From positions 1 through 64,000 of the forward strand of contig CBFFRQ010000088.1 in NCBI GenBank assembly GCA_965644315.1: a DNA stretch of 64,000 bases. The letters run 5' to 3'. Below, piece by piece: positions 10,901 through 22,095 of this stretch (position 1 is the first letter of the stretch; each line of letters opens with the position of its first letter). This stretch comes from Caecitellus pseudoparvulus. Its lineage: Eukaryota > Bigyra: Bicosoecida. The position numbers and the translations under genes were made by a program. Under the pieces are notes generated by a model. It saw nothing but the letters and a program-made list of their open reading frames with translations, did not search any database and was not told the origin of the DNA.

Positions 10901-12842
10901 ACCACCACCTTTGCATATGGACAGTCAGCGGCGAGGGTCCCATCCGGCATGCCATCGCAGGTGCGGATGGAAATCGCGGTGGTGTTTGAGATGTCCAGAG
11001 CTTCCTCAGGAAAGTCGCTGCCGCCCAGCCTTCCAAGTTGCCCACGCCCGTCGTTACCCCAGCACACGACGGTGCCATCCAGACGCACTGCGCATGAGTG
11101 AACGTGCCCCACGTCGAGAGCAACGATGTTCTTGCCTATATTCACCACAGACGTGTTCAGCTGGAGTCCCAGCTCGCCCCCCACTTGCACGCCCGCCCCT
11201 TGCCCGACAGCAGCTTCTTGCAAGCCCCAGCAGATCACTTCCCCAAGCACGCCTTCTCGAGATCGAATCGCACACGAGTGCTGTACCCCGGACGCGACGG
11301 CGATCGCTCGACCACCCAGGGCAATGGCGCTGTCGCGGCTCAAGTCGCCTGGCTGGTCACCCAGTGAGTCGTCATGTGGCCGCCCAAGCAAGCCGTTCTC
11401 CCCGATCCCCCAGCAATACAGTTCTCCCGAGGCGCGAATAGCGCAGGTATGGTGCGATCCTGCGGACACTTGCACTACGTCGTAGCCGATGGGGACTTCG
11501 AGCCCGCTGTGCAGTTCACCTGGCGTGTCTCCAAGGGTATTTGTGGAGCCGAGTCCCAGCTTTCCGTTTGCACCGTTGCCCCAGCACACCAACGAGCCGT
11601 CCAACCGCACAGAGCACGTGTGCGTCTCACCGCAGGATACAGATGCATACCCAACGTGGCTCTTTCGCTCGAGCCCGCCGGATGGCAGTGGGGCCGCATG
11701 TGAAACGTGGGCTGACGCGTCAGCGCCGTCGACAACCAGCAGGTGGGTACGCTCGCTGCCAGCGATGGACAGCACTCCTGCAGGCACTCGTAGCCACAGT
11801 GCCGGGGCATGTTGCTCTGGTTGACACGGCTCACTCGCGCGCCGGGAGGGGTGGGAGCACGGCACAGCCATGGCTGAAACCTGCATCACGGCGGGCACTG
11901 TGCGCGTTGGAAGGTTCAGGAAAAGGGAAGCTTCAACCAGGCTAAATGAAGCGTCAGTGGCGCTCCAGTCACTGATTCCTACTTTAAGAGCTCGATCAAC
12001 TGGCCAAGACACTTCGACGAAAGTTGGTAGGTCAGCCATGGACTCCTTGGTCAGTGAGGTATGTTGGCTGGCGGTGGAGTTGGCAAGGAGCCACAGCGTA
12101 CCGGACGAGAAAGCCTCCCCCACATCCACCTGCACGTCTATGGCTCCCCAATACTCGTCGACTTGTGATACGAGTCCTTTAGTGCCTGTTGTCAATGCCA
12201 GCAGCAGCATTGTAGTTGCCCTCCAAGGGGCACCAGACCTTGGGCAGCGCTGTGACTGCGGAAATGCAACGCAACGTGCGTGCTTGGGGGCAGCACCTTC
12301 CTGGTCGGCATTATAGCATTCGAGCGCCTGTGCAGCAGCATCAGCAAATCATGCAACTCACTCGTGCCCCCCCATACTGCATTCTTTGCTTGAGCAGCAC
12401 GGCGCCGCCGCTCAGGGCTGAGCAGCGTGGATTGCGTCCCAAGGCGCCAGCTGATTCTGTCTACCCTGGCGCGCGGATCGACCAAGTAGTTTGGCAGGGC
12501 CAATTCTATCTTCCGATTAAAGTCGTTCTGCACAATGTGAAATGTGCTTGCACATAATTGTTCGCTAAGTGGGAGTGAATTCGAGCCTTCCGTCACGTTG
12601 GCTCTGTCAAGCGCTCTTGGTAGGGGGTTGCGCGGCAGGTAAAGAACAGCGACTCTCCCATCGAACAGAGCTGACCAGTCAATTTGAGCCATCAGGGCTG
12701 CTGCTCTCTTGGGCTGTGGAAGTGGCACCGTCCGGAGTCCTCTGCGCCCGACGAACTGCTTCTCACCGACTTCATGAGATGATGACGCACAAGTCAAATT
12801 CCACTTCCACTGACTGCCCGCAGAGCTACATACTGGAGTCAT
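4933..12842 (-). CDS. Giant RCC1/IPT receptor-like membrane protein
   Basis: The main frame runs from ATG 12210 to 4933 (2425 aa). Residues ~190-1020 hold 14 RCC1-type repeats (xxVSAGxxHTCAVxxDGxLxCWG), enough for two seven-bladed propellers. Residues ~1200-1840 hold IPT/TIG-like Ig folds, ~1930-1970 an FN3-like segment (YWVWVRAWN) and ~2060 a Cys-rich EGF-like turn (CRPGHTGVLCNRCKAGW). About five membrane helices follow from ~2100. This order suggests a large extracellular stalk on a polytopic base, as in other protist surface proteins. The ATG-12210 N-terminus is only weakly signal-like. An upstream open exon (12842-12362) can be joined by GTGAGT (12361) to an acceptor at 12186, phase 1, adding ~160 residues that resemble the next segment. 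Five prime structure uncertain; family assignment firm; ligand unknown. Confidence 0.75.
12257..12265 (-). promoter_or_regulatory. ATTTCCGCA element, RCC1 gene
   Basis: Exact sense-strand copy 47 nt upstream of ATG 12210, or inside the proposed first intron (12186-12361). Confidence 0.45.
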
Positions 12843-13005
12843 TTCTATGATTCAGTGCTGCATAGTGCCTTGCTCGCGCAGTGCACACATAGCCTCGCTT
12901 AGAAGAGCAGCAGACCGAAGCCAGCAACGCCGTAGGTTGCACCAGCCCCTGATGCACGCCTCAGGCGCCGACCAACCACCTGCGACGACCATCTCCCTCA
13001 ATTCA

Positions 13006-13816
13006 ATGCAGATGTCAGCTGCAGGAACAGGGTCGCGGCTGACGCATCCGGACTTTGCCTTGACCAGCAGGCGGCGAAGGGTGCGGTCGTGAGGGGCAAA
13101 TTCCGCTGCAACGGCTGCGCACTCCTCCCCCGCCCCACGGACACAGGTGCGTCCGAAGCTGACAGATGAGCAGAAGCAAGAAGTCAAGGAAGCATTTGAC
13201 TTGTTCGACTCGGAGCACACGGGGAAGATCGACTACTACGAGCTCAAGGTGCGTTTGTGGCGCTTGCCCAGCGTGGCGTTGCTCTCTCTCATGCTCCACC
13301 TGCACGCTCCCAGACTGCCATGCGTGCTCTGGGTTTCCCTGTGAAGAAGGCGGAGGTGAAGTCCCTCATGTCTTCGTATGACATTGATGGCACTGGGAAG
13401 ATCGAGTACTCCGACTTCGTGGACATTAGTGCGTTGAGTGAACACTCCCGCTTGCTCGTTGTCACCTTCACCGCAACCTGTGATGCCCCTCACACAGTGA
13501 CCGAAAAGTACGCCGCACGGGACCCAGAGGAAGAGATCCGCAAGGCGTTTGCGCTGTTTGACGAGGAGGGCAACGGCAAGATCACATTGAAGGTGTGTGG
13601 CCGCCGCCGTCCGGGCTGGGATGTTCGCGGTCCTCCACACCTACTCCCCCCCCCCGTCCCGTCCCGCAGAACATGCGGCGCATCGCCCGTGAGCTGGGGG
13701 AAGGCCTGAGTGAGGACGAGATGGCGGCCATGATCGAGGAGTTCGACCAGGACGGCGACGGCGCCATCACAGAGGAAGACTTCACCTACATCATGAAGCA
13801 GACCAGCGTGTTTTGA
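13006..13816 (+). CDS. CETN: Centrin
   Basis: Four-EF-hand calcium-binding protein of basal bodies and centrioles. Five exons: 13006-13080, 13147-13248, 13314-13428, 13498-13592 and 13670-13816, separated by introns of 66, 65, 69 and 77 nt; all joins keep frame and give 177 aa, the usual centrin length. Landmarks are [18 protein letters not shown], the spliced [11 protein letters not shown] junction, [17 protein letters not shown], and the terminal [10 protein letters not shown] loops 2 and 4 ([24 protein letters not shown]) look able to bind calcium with Asp at position 12. Loop 1 ([12 protein letters not shown]) and loop 3 ([12 protein letters not shown]) are weakened. The basic N-terminal exon is the least certain part, with two in-frame ATGs at 13006 and 13012. 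The gene is divergent from the RCC1 gene. Confidence 0.92.
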
Positions 13817-13863
13817 GCAGGCTCAGCCGGCCAGGCAATGCATTGTTCAGCGCAGGGAGGGCG

Positions 13864-16760
13864 TCACACGTGTTTGGAAGGGCGCCCCGCCCCAGCCCAG
13901 TTCACGCCCAGGAGGCCTGACTGTACGCCAGTCACGGTGGGGGGCATCCCAGCCCCATCACGCATGGAGCGACTGGGGGGCATGCTCAGTCGAGGCGGCT
14001 TGTAGGAGGCAGGAGAGGCGGGCTGCGTGGCTCGCGGCGTGACGGAGGGTGCGTGGGGGCAGCATGCGTCGCAGCAGAGCAGGCCCAGGCAGCACGCCGT
14101 CACGAAGCGCAGCAGTGCCCCAACCACCGCGCCAACGCCACAGCAGGGCGTGGGCACGGAGTCACTCAGGGAATCGGCGACGATCCACACCGCCTGAGCC
14201 GAGATGAACCCCGCCGGCTGCCCAGCCCCCCCATCCTGCGCCCCCATCAATGGCGTGGCGGTGGCCAGACGGGAAGGCCCAGCCCCCCCCACCTCCAGCA
14301 GGGGCTGCTCATGAGGTGCAGCGCTGCCAGCCCTCGGGGAGCGCGGCCCAGCGCAACAGGCCAGGTCCGGCGGGGACACGCCATCCGGTCCCCGCGCCAC
14401 GGCGTCCCAGTCCACGCCGCAGCAGGAGGCCACCTGCATCTCCCCGATGCCCGCCGTGTACATGTGCGGCGCGGCTCGTCGGCGCAGGCCAAAGTGCTGC
14501 TCGAGGTGCACCCACTGGGCGTGGGAGCGCACCCAGTCTCCCGCCGTACTCACTGAGCCTGCCCGGGACTCGCCCCCCCTGGAGGAGGGCAGCATGGCGG
14601 CTTCGCACAGACAGGCCTTGTCTGCCGCGCGGCCCACAGCGCTGCAGCAGGCAGCCACGCGCACGGCGAGGTCCAGCCGGCAAGCGATGCACCGGGCGTG
14701 GCACAACACGCAGGCGGGGGGACACGCAGACGCTGCAGGGGCGTGCCAGCCTCGGGGAGGGGACCCCCGCAGAAGGGGAGACTCCCACGCCCCCTTGGAC
14801 ACGTTGCGGGGGGGCAGGGCGGGCGGGTCACCGCCGCCCCCGCCACGGCCGCCTGCCTCCTGCATGGCGCCAGGGGGCAGGAGCCCGAAGAGGGCGGGGG
14901 AGGAGGGGGGATGGCTGCCCCCCCTCCACGTGGGCGTCGCGCCCCCCAGCACGCTGTCGTCGTCCAGGTCATCCCCCGCCACCGTCGCGCTCTGCCATGC
15001 CTGCAGGTCCAGCGGCAGCGTCGCGCCCGGCTGGCCCACTTGCAAGGACCCCGCCCCCCCCTCCTGCAGCGCCTTCTTGGCCAGGGCAGCTCGGGAGGCA
15101 GGCGTGGGCGCCGGGGCCGGCTCGGGTGCGCCGCATGGGTGCCTGCGCAGGACCCCCGCGACGCCCAGGGCGGCTGGAATGGAGAGGGCGATGGCGACCC
15201 AGGCGAGGAGGGGCGTGTCCCCTCGGCTCGTCGCGACATAGGCGGGGCTGAGCAGCACCAGTGCGTGGGTGTACTGGGGTGCGCCGCCCCACAGAGAGTA
15301 CAGCCCCAGCAGCAGCCCTGCAGCGGAGGAGCCCCCCAGGATGCCGGAGGTGGCCCCCGTCGCAGCCACCCGCGGGCTGCCCCGTGTGGCCAGGAGCTGC
15401 TGCGTCCCAGCAGCCGTGACGCCGCACACCACGTGCAGAGTGACCCACAGGGCCGACCAGCGACAGTGCAGCCACTCAGGCACGGGGGGAGGCATGGCCA
15501 TGCCTGGCGGCACATCTCGAGTCTGGATGTGACGAGTCAAGTCCATGCTTTCACCCCCCAAGCACAGCGCGCCCTGCTCCGCACTGCGCAGGGCTGCGGC
15601 CAGATCGAACTCTGCGGTGTCCCCGGCCAGCAGGGCGGCGAACGGCAGGGCCAGCACGAAGAGAAAGGCAGAGCAGAGGATAACGCAGGTGTTGGGGGGC
15701 AGGGCCCGGCCGTAGCACAGCGCTGAGGCGCTGGTGTTGGATGCGGCGGGGTCCTCTGCCGCCTCTGCGCAGCAGAAGCAGCAGGCCTCCAGGCACTCCT
15801 CACAGGAGCCGGCCTCGGGGCGGGGTGGCGCACGGCGGTCCCGGCGGGAGCGCTTGCGGGGCACGGTGTGCGGCCGGGCCACCTGCAGGGCGGCGTTGAT
15901 GCCGGTGAGGACGAGGTGCTCCCGGTACACAGTCACGGCGCCCATGAGCACCCAGCACATGAGGGTGATGCCCACTGCAACGGCCTGCTTGGTTGTGTGC
16001 GCGAGGATCTCGCCGTGCCTGGCGCCCACGCCCTCCCACTGTGGGTCGCGCAGGGCGTGGGGCGAGGACGCGTTGACGGAGTGTGGGGGGTGGGGCTGGT
16101 GCCAGCCTTCTGTCAGGCTGGCCACCCCAGGCGTGGTGCCAAGGCTGGCAAGCCAGAGGGCGATGGCAGCCGCCGAGAGGAATGCACCCCACTTGTGGCT
16201 GGGTGCGCTGCCGCCCCGGTGAAAGCACATCTGCATGACCAGAATGGAGGGGTGCATGACCATAGGCAAAATGGCCGCGGCTGTGGGTGGCAGCGCAGAG
16301 GCCGCGAGGTACAGGCCGCTGGCGGCTGCAGCATGCACCATGGTGAGTTTCACCGACGAGGACGAGGAAATGAGCGGTGCAGCCCGCCCAGCGATGCTCA
16401 CGGTAGCCGCTGCCACCTGCAGGGCGCGGGGGGAGGAGCAGGTCATGAAGGTGCTGCAAGTTCCGCACGGAGCAACAGAGCCCCCTGCTGCCTGTTCCCA
16501 CAGTGGGGCACTTACCCTGTCCAGGGCACACGCCAGGGCGCAGACACAAGACACCAACACAACTGCCTCCATGAAGGAGTACCTGCGGCGTTCAGGGTGA
16601 CGGGGTGGAGCAGGGGCTGTGTGTGGCTCTGGCCTTGGCGCAGAGCGGAACTTGGCTGCTCGTACGGTTGGAATGACAGCGCGTCGGCGGCCACCTTGAA
16701 GGAGACGCGCTCCACCATGGAGCACACGAACGAAATCACTATAAGGGACCCTACAGACAT
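13864..16760 (-). CDS. Polytopic membrane protein, CRT/DMT-transporter-like
   Basis: Three exons: 16760-16666, 16582-16516 and 16416-13864, with introns of 83 and 99 nt; the second intron is a multiple of three and stays open, so an unspliced reading hides it. The spliced product is about 904 aa. The N-terminal ~550 residues contain roughly ten hydrophobic helices. Helix 1 with ERVSFKVA and the segment AILPMVMHPSILVMQM recall chloroquine-resistance-transporter-like members of the drug/metabolite transporter superfamily, as does AVTVYREHL. The C-terminal ~350 residues are cytosolic-looking, Pro/Gly-rich and unusually Cys-rich, ending in another hydrophobic Cys patch and a basic tail. The transporter assignment is a pattern match only. 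It converges on centrin with 47 nt between stops. Confidence 0.55.
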
Positions 16761-17020
16761 CTGCGAGGATGCGGGGTGGACGTGTGCAGCGTGCTGGCGC
16801 AGCTGTGCGAGGCTGGACTCTCACCCTGCACCTTCGTGGATCTTGGCCGACATGGTGCTCGGCTGGGCCGGGTGTGACCTCCATGACTGCGCAGCAGCCC
16901 TGCTGGGCTGTGTCTATGCCACGCACGTCAACGTTGGACAAGGGCTAATTCAGCGCTGCATTTGAAAGTGGCCCCTGTGCACCACCGTTACCTCGAAGCA
17001 GTTGGCATGGCCTCGCTGCA

Positions 17021-18304
17021 TCATGCGCTCCGCATGCGGCCCCGCAGCACAAGACGTGTGCCACCCTTGGCCCGCTTCACAACCAGCGATCCACTCTCCA
17101 CTCTGGCATGCGGAATGCTCAGCAGGGCTGCCAGACTGACGGAGACGGTGTGCCCGCCGATGCCCAGCGCCAGCAACTTGCCATCCTCCGACACCAGCAC
17201 ATCCTGCACTGCACACTGCGTGCTGGGCGCAGAGAAGACCCACTTGAAGGCGCCATCGGTCACAGTGCCTTGTCCATGGGCCGTCACCTGCTCTGCTGTC
17301 AGCTTGCTGGGCTGTAGTGGGGTGCTTGTCACCTCCCGGATGCCAGGGCGCTCCTCACCGCCCAGCGCAGACACCACGGCGGACGGCGTGAGCGGCTGCT
17401 CCTTGGCAGGCGCAGGTTTGGGGCGTGTGAGGTGCACTGTGGGTGTTTGCGCCTTGGGTGGCTTGCCGCGAAGGTAGAACGGCCAGGTGGTGCAGAGGCC
17501 GCTGGCCGGACCAGGCATGCCTGCCCACCCCCTGTACGTGGCAGATAGGACCTTGCCTGGGCGCGCCAGGTGACAACCGGCAGCTTCTTCCACTGTGCCC
17601 AGTGCGAAGTCCACGACAGCGCTGTGGAAGGTGCTGCTCTGCTGCATGTGCTGCAGCACCCAGGGGTGCACGAGGATGTCCACCACCACAGTGGCCTTGC
17701 CGCCCTGCCCAGGCACAGATCGTGCCGCCCCCACTGCAGTGTGGATGGTCAGGTTGAGCTCTGCTGCCGCTGCTTCGCGTGCAGAAGCGACGGGGGGACG
17801 GTCTGCTGCTGCGGCCGCTGCAGGACCAGCAGTGGTGGCTGCGACAGCCCGCCCGTCAGGCAGGGAGGGGGCTTGCACGCGTTGAGAGGTGCACAGGTTG
17901 ATGAGGACTTTGGAACCACTGGAGGCGGCACGCAGCGGCTCTAGATCTGGTTTGTTGGGCAGGGATGGCAGCTTGGCTGCCGGGTCAACGCTTGCGAGCG
18001 CTGCCTTGAGCACCATCCCTGGGTCAGGGTGCACAAAGCCCCTGTCTACATCCACTGCTTCTTTCTGCTGGCTGATGAAGGCCTGGTAGGCGGAGGGGTC
18101 ACTGTCAGCGAGGTCATCCAGCATTTGCCAAATCTGCTGTGCCTGCGTTGCCATCTCGGGCGGCACCTCCACGCCTCCCCCAAGGGCGGCAGCTGCAGCA
18201 GAAGTCGCAGAGGAAACATCGGCCTCTGTGAGCGAAAGGGAAACGCATGGTTCATTGGGATCTCTTGCGAAGAGCTCAACAAGGCACGCACTGAGGCCGT
18301 CCAT
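17021..18304 (-). CDS. PIH1D2: PIH1D2-like HSP90 co-chaperone
   Basis: A single-exon gene of 427 aa from ATG 18304; the frame runs further upstream only with a GTG. The N-terminal signature IWQMLDDLADSDPSAYQAF is typical of PIH1D2, and the PIH1 core follows (GSKVLINLCTSQRVQAP, then VVDILVHPWVLQHM with TVEEAAG). The C-terminal ~100 residues look like the CS-type beta domain found in this group. PIH1 proteins with R2TP-type HSP90 complexes pre-assemble axonemal dyneins in the cytoplasm, so it fits the centrin and C2CD3 homologue in the window. An Ala-rich insertion (AAATTAGPAAAAAADRPP region) splits the PIH1 core. It shares a ~320-nt divergent promoter region with ferrochelatase. Confidence 0.8.
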   Translation of the reverse strand: MDGLSACLVELFARDPNEPCVSLSLTEADVSSATSAAAAALGGGVEVPPEMATQAQQIWQMLDDLADSDPSAYQAFISQQKEAVDVDRGFVHPDPGMVLKAALASVDPAAKLPSLPNKPDLEPLRAASSGSKVLINLCTSQRVQAPSLPDGRAVAATTAGPAAAAAADRPPVASAREAAAAELNLTIHTAVGAARSVPGQGGKATVVVDILVHPWVLQHMQQSSTFHSAVVDFALGTVEEAAGCHLARPGKVLSATYRGWAGMPGPASGLCTTWPFYLRGKPPKAQTPTVHLTRPKPAPAKEQPLTPSAVVSALGGEERPGIREVTSTPLQPSKLTAEQVTAHGQGTVTDGAFKWVFSAPSTQCAVQDVLVSEDGKLLALGIGGHTVSVSLAALLSIPHARVESGSLVVKRAKGGTRLVLRGRMRSA

Positions 18305-18627
18305 GGTCACTCTTCGTGCAGGTCCGTTACGGCGGCGTTTCGCTTTCCTTCAGCAGCGGGGTGAGGTGCCTGCCTTTGACCTTGTCCAGCGTTCCTGAAC
18401 AAGCTGGAATGCATCAAGCGCCTGGCCTTGTGTCACACAGTTCTTTGTTTTTTCCCTGTCAGTATTTTGCTTGCTTACACCTTGCGTGCCTTGCTTTGAC
18501 AGGCTTGGCCAGGCCAGCAGCCATCCTCTGCAGTGTGTATGGGGACACAAACATGTGACACCCAGCCGTTCAGACTCGTGTGCACACCCTGCAGTTCTTA
18601 ACTGATGACTTCACGCACCGTGCTGGG
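18305..18627. promoter_or_regulatory. Divergent promoter region, PIH1D2-like / ferrochelatase
   Basis: Intergenic stretch of ~320 nt between two start codons. It is AT-richer than the flanking exons, with T-rich runs around 18440-18470. I see no ATTTCCGCA element and no convincing TATA box. Confidence 0.4.
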
Positions 18628-20051
18628 ATGCTTGCTCGCTCGGCAGCGGCTGCAAGCCGCGCCTGCCTCCGGGGCCTGTCAACCTCCGCAGCACCAACGG
18701 GGGTTGTCATGCTGAACATGGGAGGCCCGGGGTCTTTGGACGGGGAGCGGGACGGCGTGAAGCCCTTCCTCAAGAACCTGTTTCGCGACAGCGAGATTAT
18801 TCCCCTAGGCCCTCTGCAGGACTCCCTCGTGTGTCTGATGCGTGCACTGCGGTAATCGCACGCAAGCCGACATCACCGTGCGGCTTCCTTGCTCTGTGCA
18901 GAGCTCCTTCATTTCCACCCGGCGGACGCCCAAGATCAAGGACCAGTACTCTCAAATAGGCGGCAAGTCCCCCATCGGGGACTGGACTCGTGCTCAAGGC
19001 AAAGCCCTGGAGGCAAAGCTGGACAAGCTGTCGCCTGACGTCAGTGGCGCAAGCAAAGCGAGGCGCCTCTGCGCGCCCGCCCCGCACCCCACCGCCCCGC
19101 TCCTGCCTTGCACAGACGGCACCCCACAAGGCCTACACTGCGTTTCGTTATGCGCCGCCGTACGCTGAGGACGCACTGCGTCAGATGGCGGCGGACGGTG
19201 TGCGCCGTGCCGTTGCGTTTTCCCAGTACCCGCACTTCAGCTGCACGACGTCAGGGTCCAGCTACAACAACTTGTGGCGGGAGGTCATGCGCTTGGGCAT
19301 GGAGAAAGACATCACCTGGAGCCTGATCGACCGATGGCCCACGTTCCCCACCTACATCCGTGCCCTGACGCAGCGCGTGGAGGAGGGCCTAGCCACAGTG
19401 CCGGCGGAGCAGCGGCACTCCACAGTCATCATCTTCACGGCCCACTCCGTGCCCATGAAGGTGGTGAACCGCGGGGATCAGTACGTGGCAGAGGTGGCCT
19501 CCACCGTCTCGGCAGTCATGTCCCAGCTGTGGCAGCAGCAGGCGTCGCCACCGGCCCAGCGCAACCCGTACGTGCTGGCGTGGCAGAGCAAAGTGGGCTT
19601 CCTGCCCTGGATGGGCCCCAGCACTTCGGACGTGATCAAGGGCCTGGCGCGGCAGGGGCACACTTCTGTCCTTATGGTGCCGGTCGCGTTCACGTCGGAC
19701 CACATCGAGACGCTGTTCGAGATTGATATTGAGTACGCGGAGGAGGCGGAGGAAGCCGGCATCACAACCTTTGCTCGCGCTCCGAGTCTGAACGACTCCG
19801 ACACCCTCACGACAGCCCAAGCTGAGCTGGTGGCAGAGCACTTGGCCGCGGGACAGCTCTGCACGACGCAGTACACGCTGAACTGTGCAGGCTGCGTGAA
19901 CCCGGCTTGTCGCACGATCCTGAACCCTGCGGGGGGACCAGGCTCCTACAGCAAGCTGCGGGACTCGTACGGCACCCCTGGGCAAGTCCCCACCTGGCCC
20001 TCGGAAGCCGAGAAGGCCGCCATTCAAAGCACAGTGGGCCGCACGCCATGA
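18628..20051 (+). CDS. FECH: Ferrochelatase, mitochondrial [2Fe-2S] type
   Basis: Inserts ferrous iron into protoporphyrin IX, the last step of haem synthesis, on the matrix face of the inner mitochondrial membrane. Three exons: 18628-18828, 18902-19039 and 19116-20051, introns of 73 and 76 nt, giving 424 aa. An Arg/Ala/Ser-rich presequence (MLARSAAAASRACLRGLSTS) precedes VVMLNMGGPGS. Catalytic His is in FTAHSVPM and the conserved acid in FTSDHIETLFEID. Both splice joins restore family motifs (GPLQDSL-SSFISTRRTPKI and KLSPD-TAPHKAY). All four cysteines that hold the 2Fe-2S cluster in animal enzymes are present: one in HFSCTTSGSSYN and three in LNCAGCVNPACR. Plastid-type enzymes lack these. 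Confidence 0.95.
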
Positions 20052-20444
20052 TGCCCGAACAGCCCAGACCTCACCTGGCTGGCAGGCACCGGCATGAAAC
20101 AAGTTCATCAGGGTTGAATGTAGTATGTGTCAGAGGAGCCTGCGCTCGCCAGGTTTTCAGGGAATTGTGGGTTCCTTGTTCCCTTGTGCCGTGTCGGCGG
20201 ACACCGAAGGCCCCCTTCCATGGTTGAGCCGCGCCCAGCGAACACGTGGCTGCAAGGCGATAGACATAAAATGCACCCTCATCAACACCGTGCATGCCAG
20301 CTCTCTGTCTACGTCAGGCAAGTTTAGTTTATGGGTCGCTTCGCAAGGGCAAGCGTCTCTCTACCGAGCAACTAGCACTCCACCCTCATCGACACGCAGT
20401 GAGGGTCGCACTGACGCCAGTGGAAAGGGAACTGAAGGCTTACC
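20052..20444. other. Intergenic region, no gene seen
   Basis: About 390 nt between ferrochelatase and the coiled-coil gene, both on the plus strand. Open frames here are short and family-less. It must hold the ferrochelatase 3' end and the next promoter; AT-rich patches lie near 20265-20335. Confidence 0.4.
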
Positions 20445-22045
20445 ATGGCAGACATGGAGGCGCGCTTGGCGCAGTGGAAGGCTGCGCGGGTACGGCGCCT
20501 GTTCACGTGGCGGTTAAGGCACGCAGCGAAACGCACGCCAGCCCCCCGTTTGAATGCCCCAGGCGCAGCGCAAGCAGGCCAGCACGAAGCATGAGCAGTA
20601 CAAAGCGACACTGCAGAAGAAGCAGGGCTCTAAGCGCCGGCGGGACCCCCCGCAAGCAGAAGCAGTGCGTATGCAGCCAACGGCGCTGGCGAGTGGCGTT
20701 TCATGTTTGACTTGCGCTTGGCCGCAGAAGTCCCACGAGAGCGCTGGGACGGAGGGGTCCAAGGGCCTCTCTGAGCGATCAGCCAACACATCAAATAGCC
20801 AGGAAAGCACCGAGCGCCCAGCAAAGGTCTCCAGGCGCCCCCACACCGCGTCGTCCTCCAAGCAGCAACACAGCTCCAGGGCTGTCACTCGCAAGCCTGC
20901 GGGTGACAGCAGCGCCCCCTCTTTCGAAGTGTACAAGGATGCACCCGTCAGAAGGATCAGAGGCATGGACAGGGGCGTGAAAGCCTCACTCGAGTCCATG
21001 TGGAAGGACGGGCGTGGGCCTCCGCACGGGAGCGCGTCCGGGAAGGCGCCAGTCCTCGCAAGCACGGTGGCAGTGCAGACTGCCCCAGTGGCGGCAGAGC
21101 CGCCCGTCTCCGCTTCCACCGCAGCCAGGCTCGAAGAGTACATGTCTGACGCAGTTGAGGAGCGTGTTGTGCTCATGCAGCAGCTCGTGGCCACGCACAA
21201 GGCTGTGCAGAAGCTGCTTGGCCAGCCCGGGCGCCGGCCGGTCGTGCAGAGCTCATGCGGCGTGCAGACCGAGACGCCAGCCGCTATAGACGTCGTGGTG
21301 TCCCTGAACGCAGAGCTGGATGCAGCGCGGCAGGATGCGGCGGCACTGCGCGCGGACAACACGGCGCTGCGGGCCACGTTGGAGAGCTTGGTGGCTGACT
21401 ACGATACGGTGCGTGCGCAGGCGCGATCACAATGGGGCGCTTACCACAGTGGACGTAGCAGCGCGTGTCACACACTGACCCCCTCGACCCTCGCAGCTTC
21501 AGGAGCGCTGCACAGCTGCCGAGGCGGCAGCCGAGCTGTCTGCCCCGCCACCCACTGCAACGTGCGCAGCCCAAACAGAGCCGGCAAGTGCACAGCACCA
21601 AGCTGTGCAGTGTGAAGGGATACAGGAGTGTGAAAGCCCTGCACCGGAGCCTGCCACGCCGGGTGCTGCTCGGTTGCGTCCGTTCGAGGCTGACGCAGAG
21701 CACACTGTGAGGAGCTTGCAGCGGAGGATGAGCAGCGTGCAGGAGGAGGTCGTGTCTTTGCGGGCAGCCAACAACATCTTGCTGCAGCAACTCCGCGACA
21801 AGAAGCACAAGAGCGAAGCGGCAGACGCCGAAGCTGCCCAGCGCCTGGCTGCTCTGGCTGCAGAGAAGGACGCCTCTGCCGCTGAGTACCAGCAGCGCAT
21901 GGACAGCCAGCTGGCGGAGCTGCAGACCCAAATGGCCCAAGGCCTTGCCGCAAGTGTGGCCAAGGTGACTGAATTGCAAGGCAAGTTGCAGGAGCGCGAC
22001 GCTCGCATCGCTGAGCTGATGGAGCAAGTGCAAGCTCAAGAGTGA
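20445..22045 (+). CDS. Coiled-coil protein, possibly cytoskeletal
   Basis: Three exons. A 45-nt first exon from an ATG in good context (20445-20489, MADMEARLAQWKAAR) is joined by a 73-nt intron to 20563-21408, then by an 88-nt intron to 21497-22045; all joins are phase 0 and give about 479 aa. The first junction reads AQWKAAR-AQRKQAS, a natural helix continuation. The middle is a Ser/Arg/Lys-rich disordered stretch, and residues ~190-280 and ~350-479 form heptad coiled coils (LNAELDAARQDAAALRADN and similar). No catalytic family is recognised. The opening resembles basal-body and microtubule-associated coiled-coil proteins, but that is only an impression. It converges on the RbfA gene with 50 nt between stops. 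Confidence 0.7.
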
Positions 22046-22095
22046 GCGGTCTGGCGCGGCAGTGTGGCCGCCTGCACCGACCACAAAGCGAAGTG

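Noticed and set aside
14250-15726. Plus-strand frames of more than 330 codons opposite the DMT-like gene
   Set aside because: Composition is dominated by Arg, Pro and Gly with no domain; they mirror the hydrophobic codons of the minus-strand gene.
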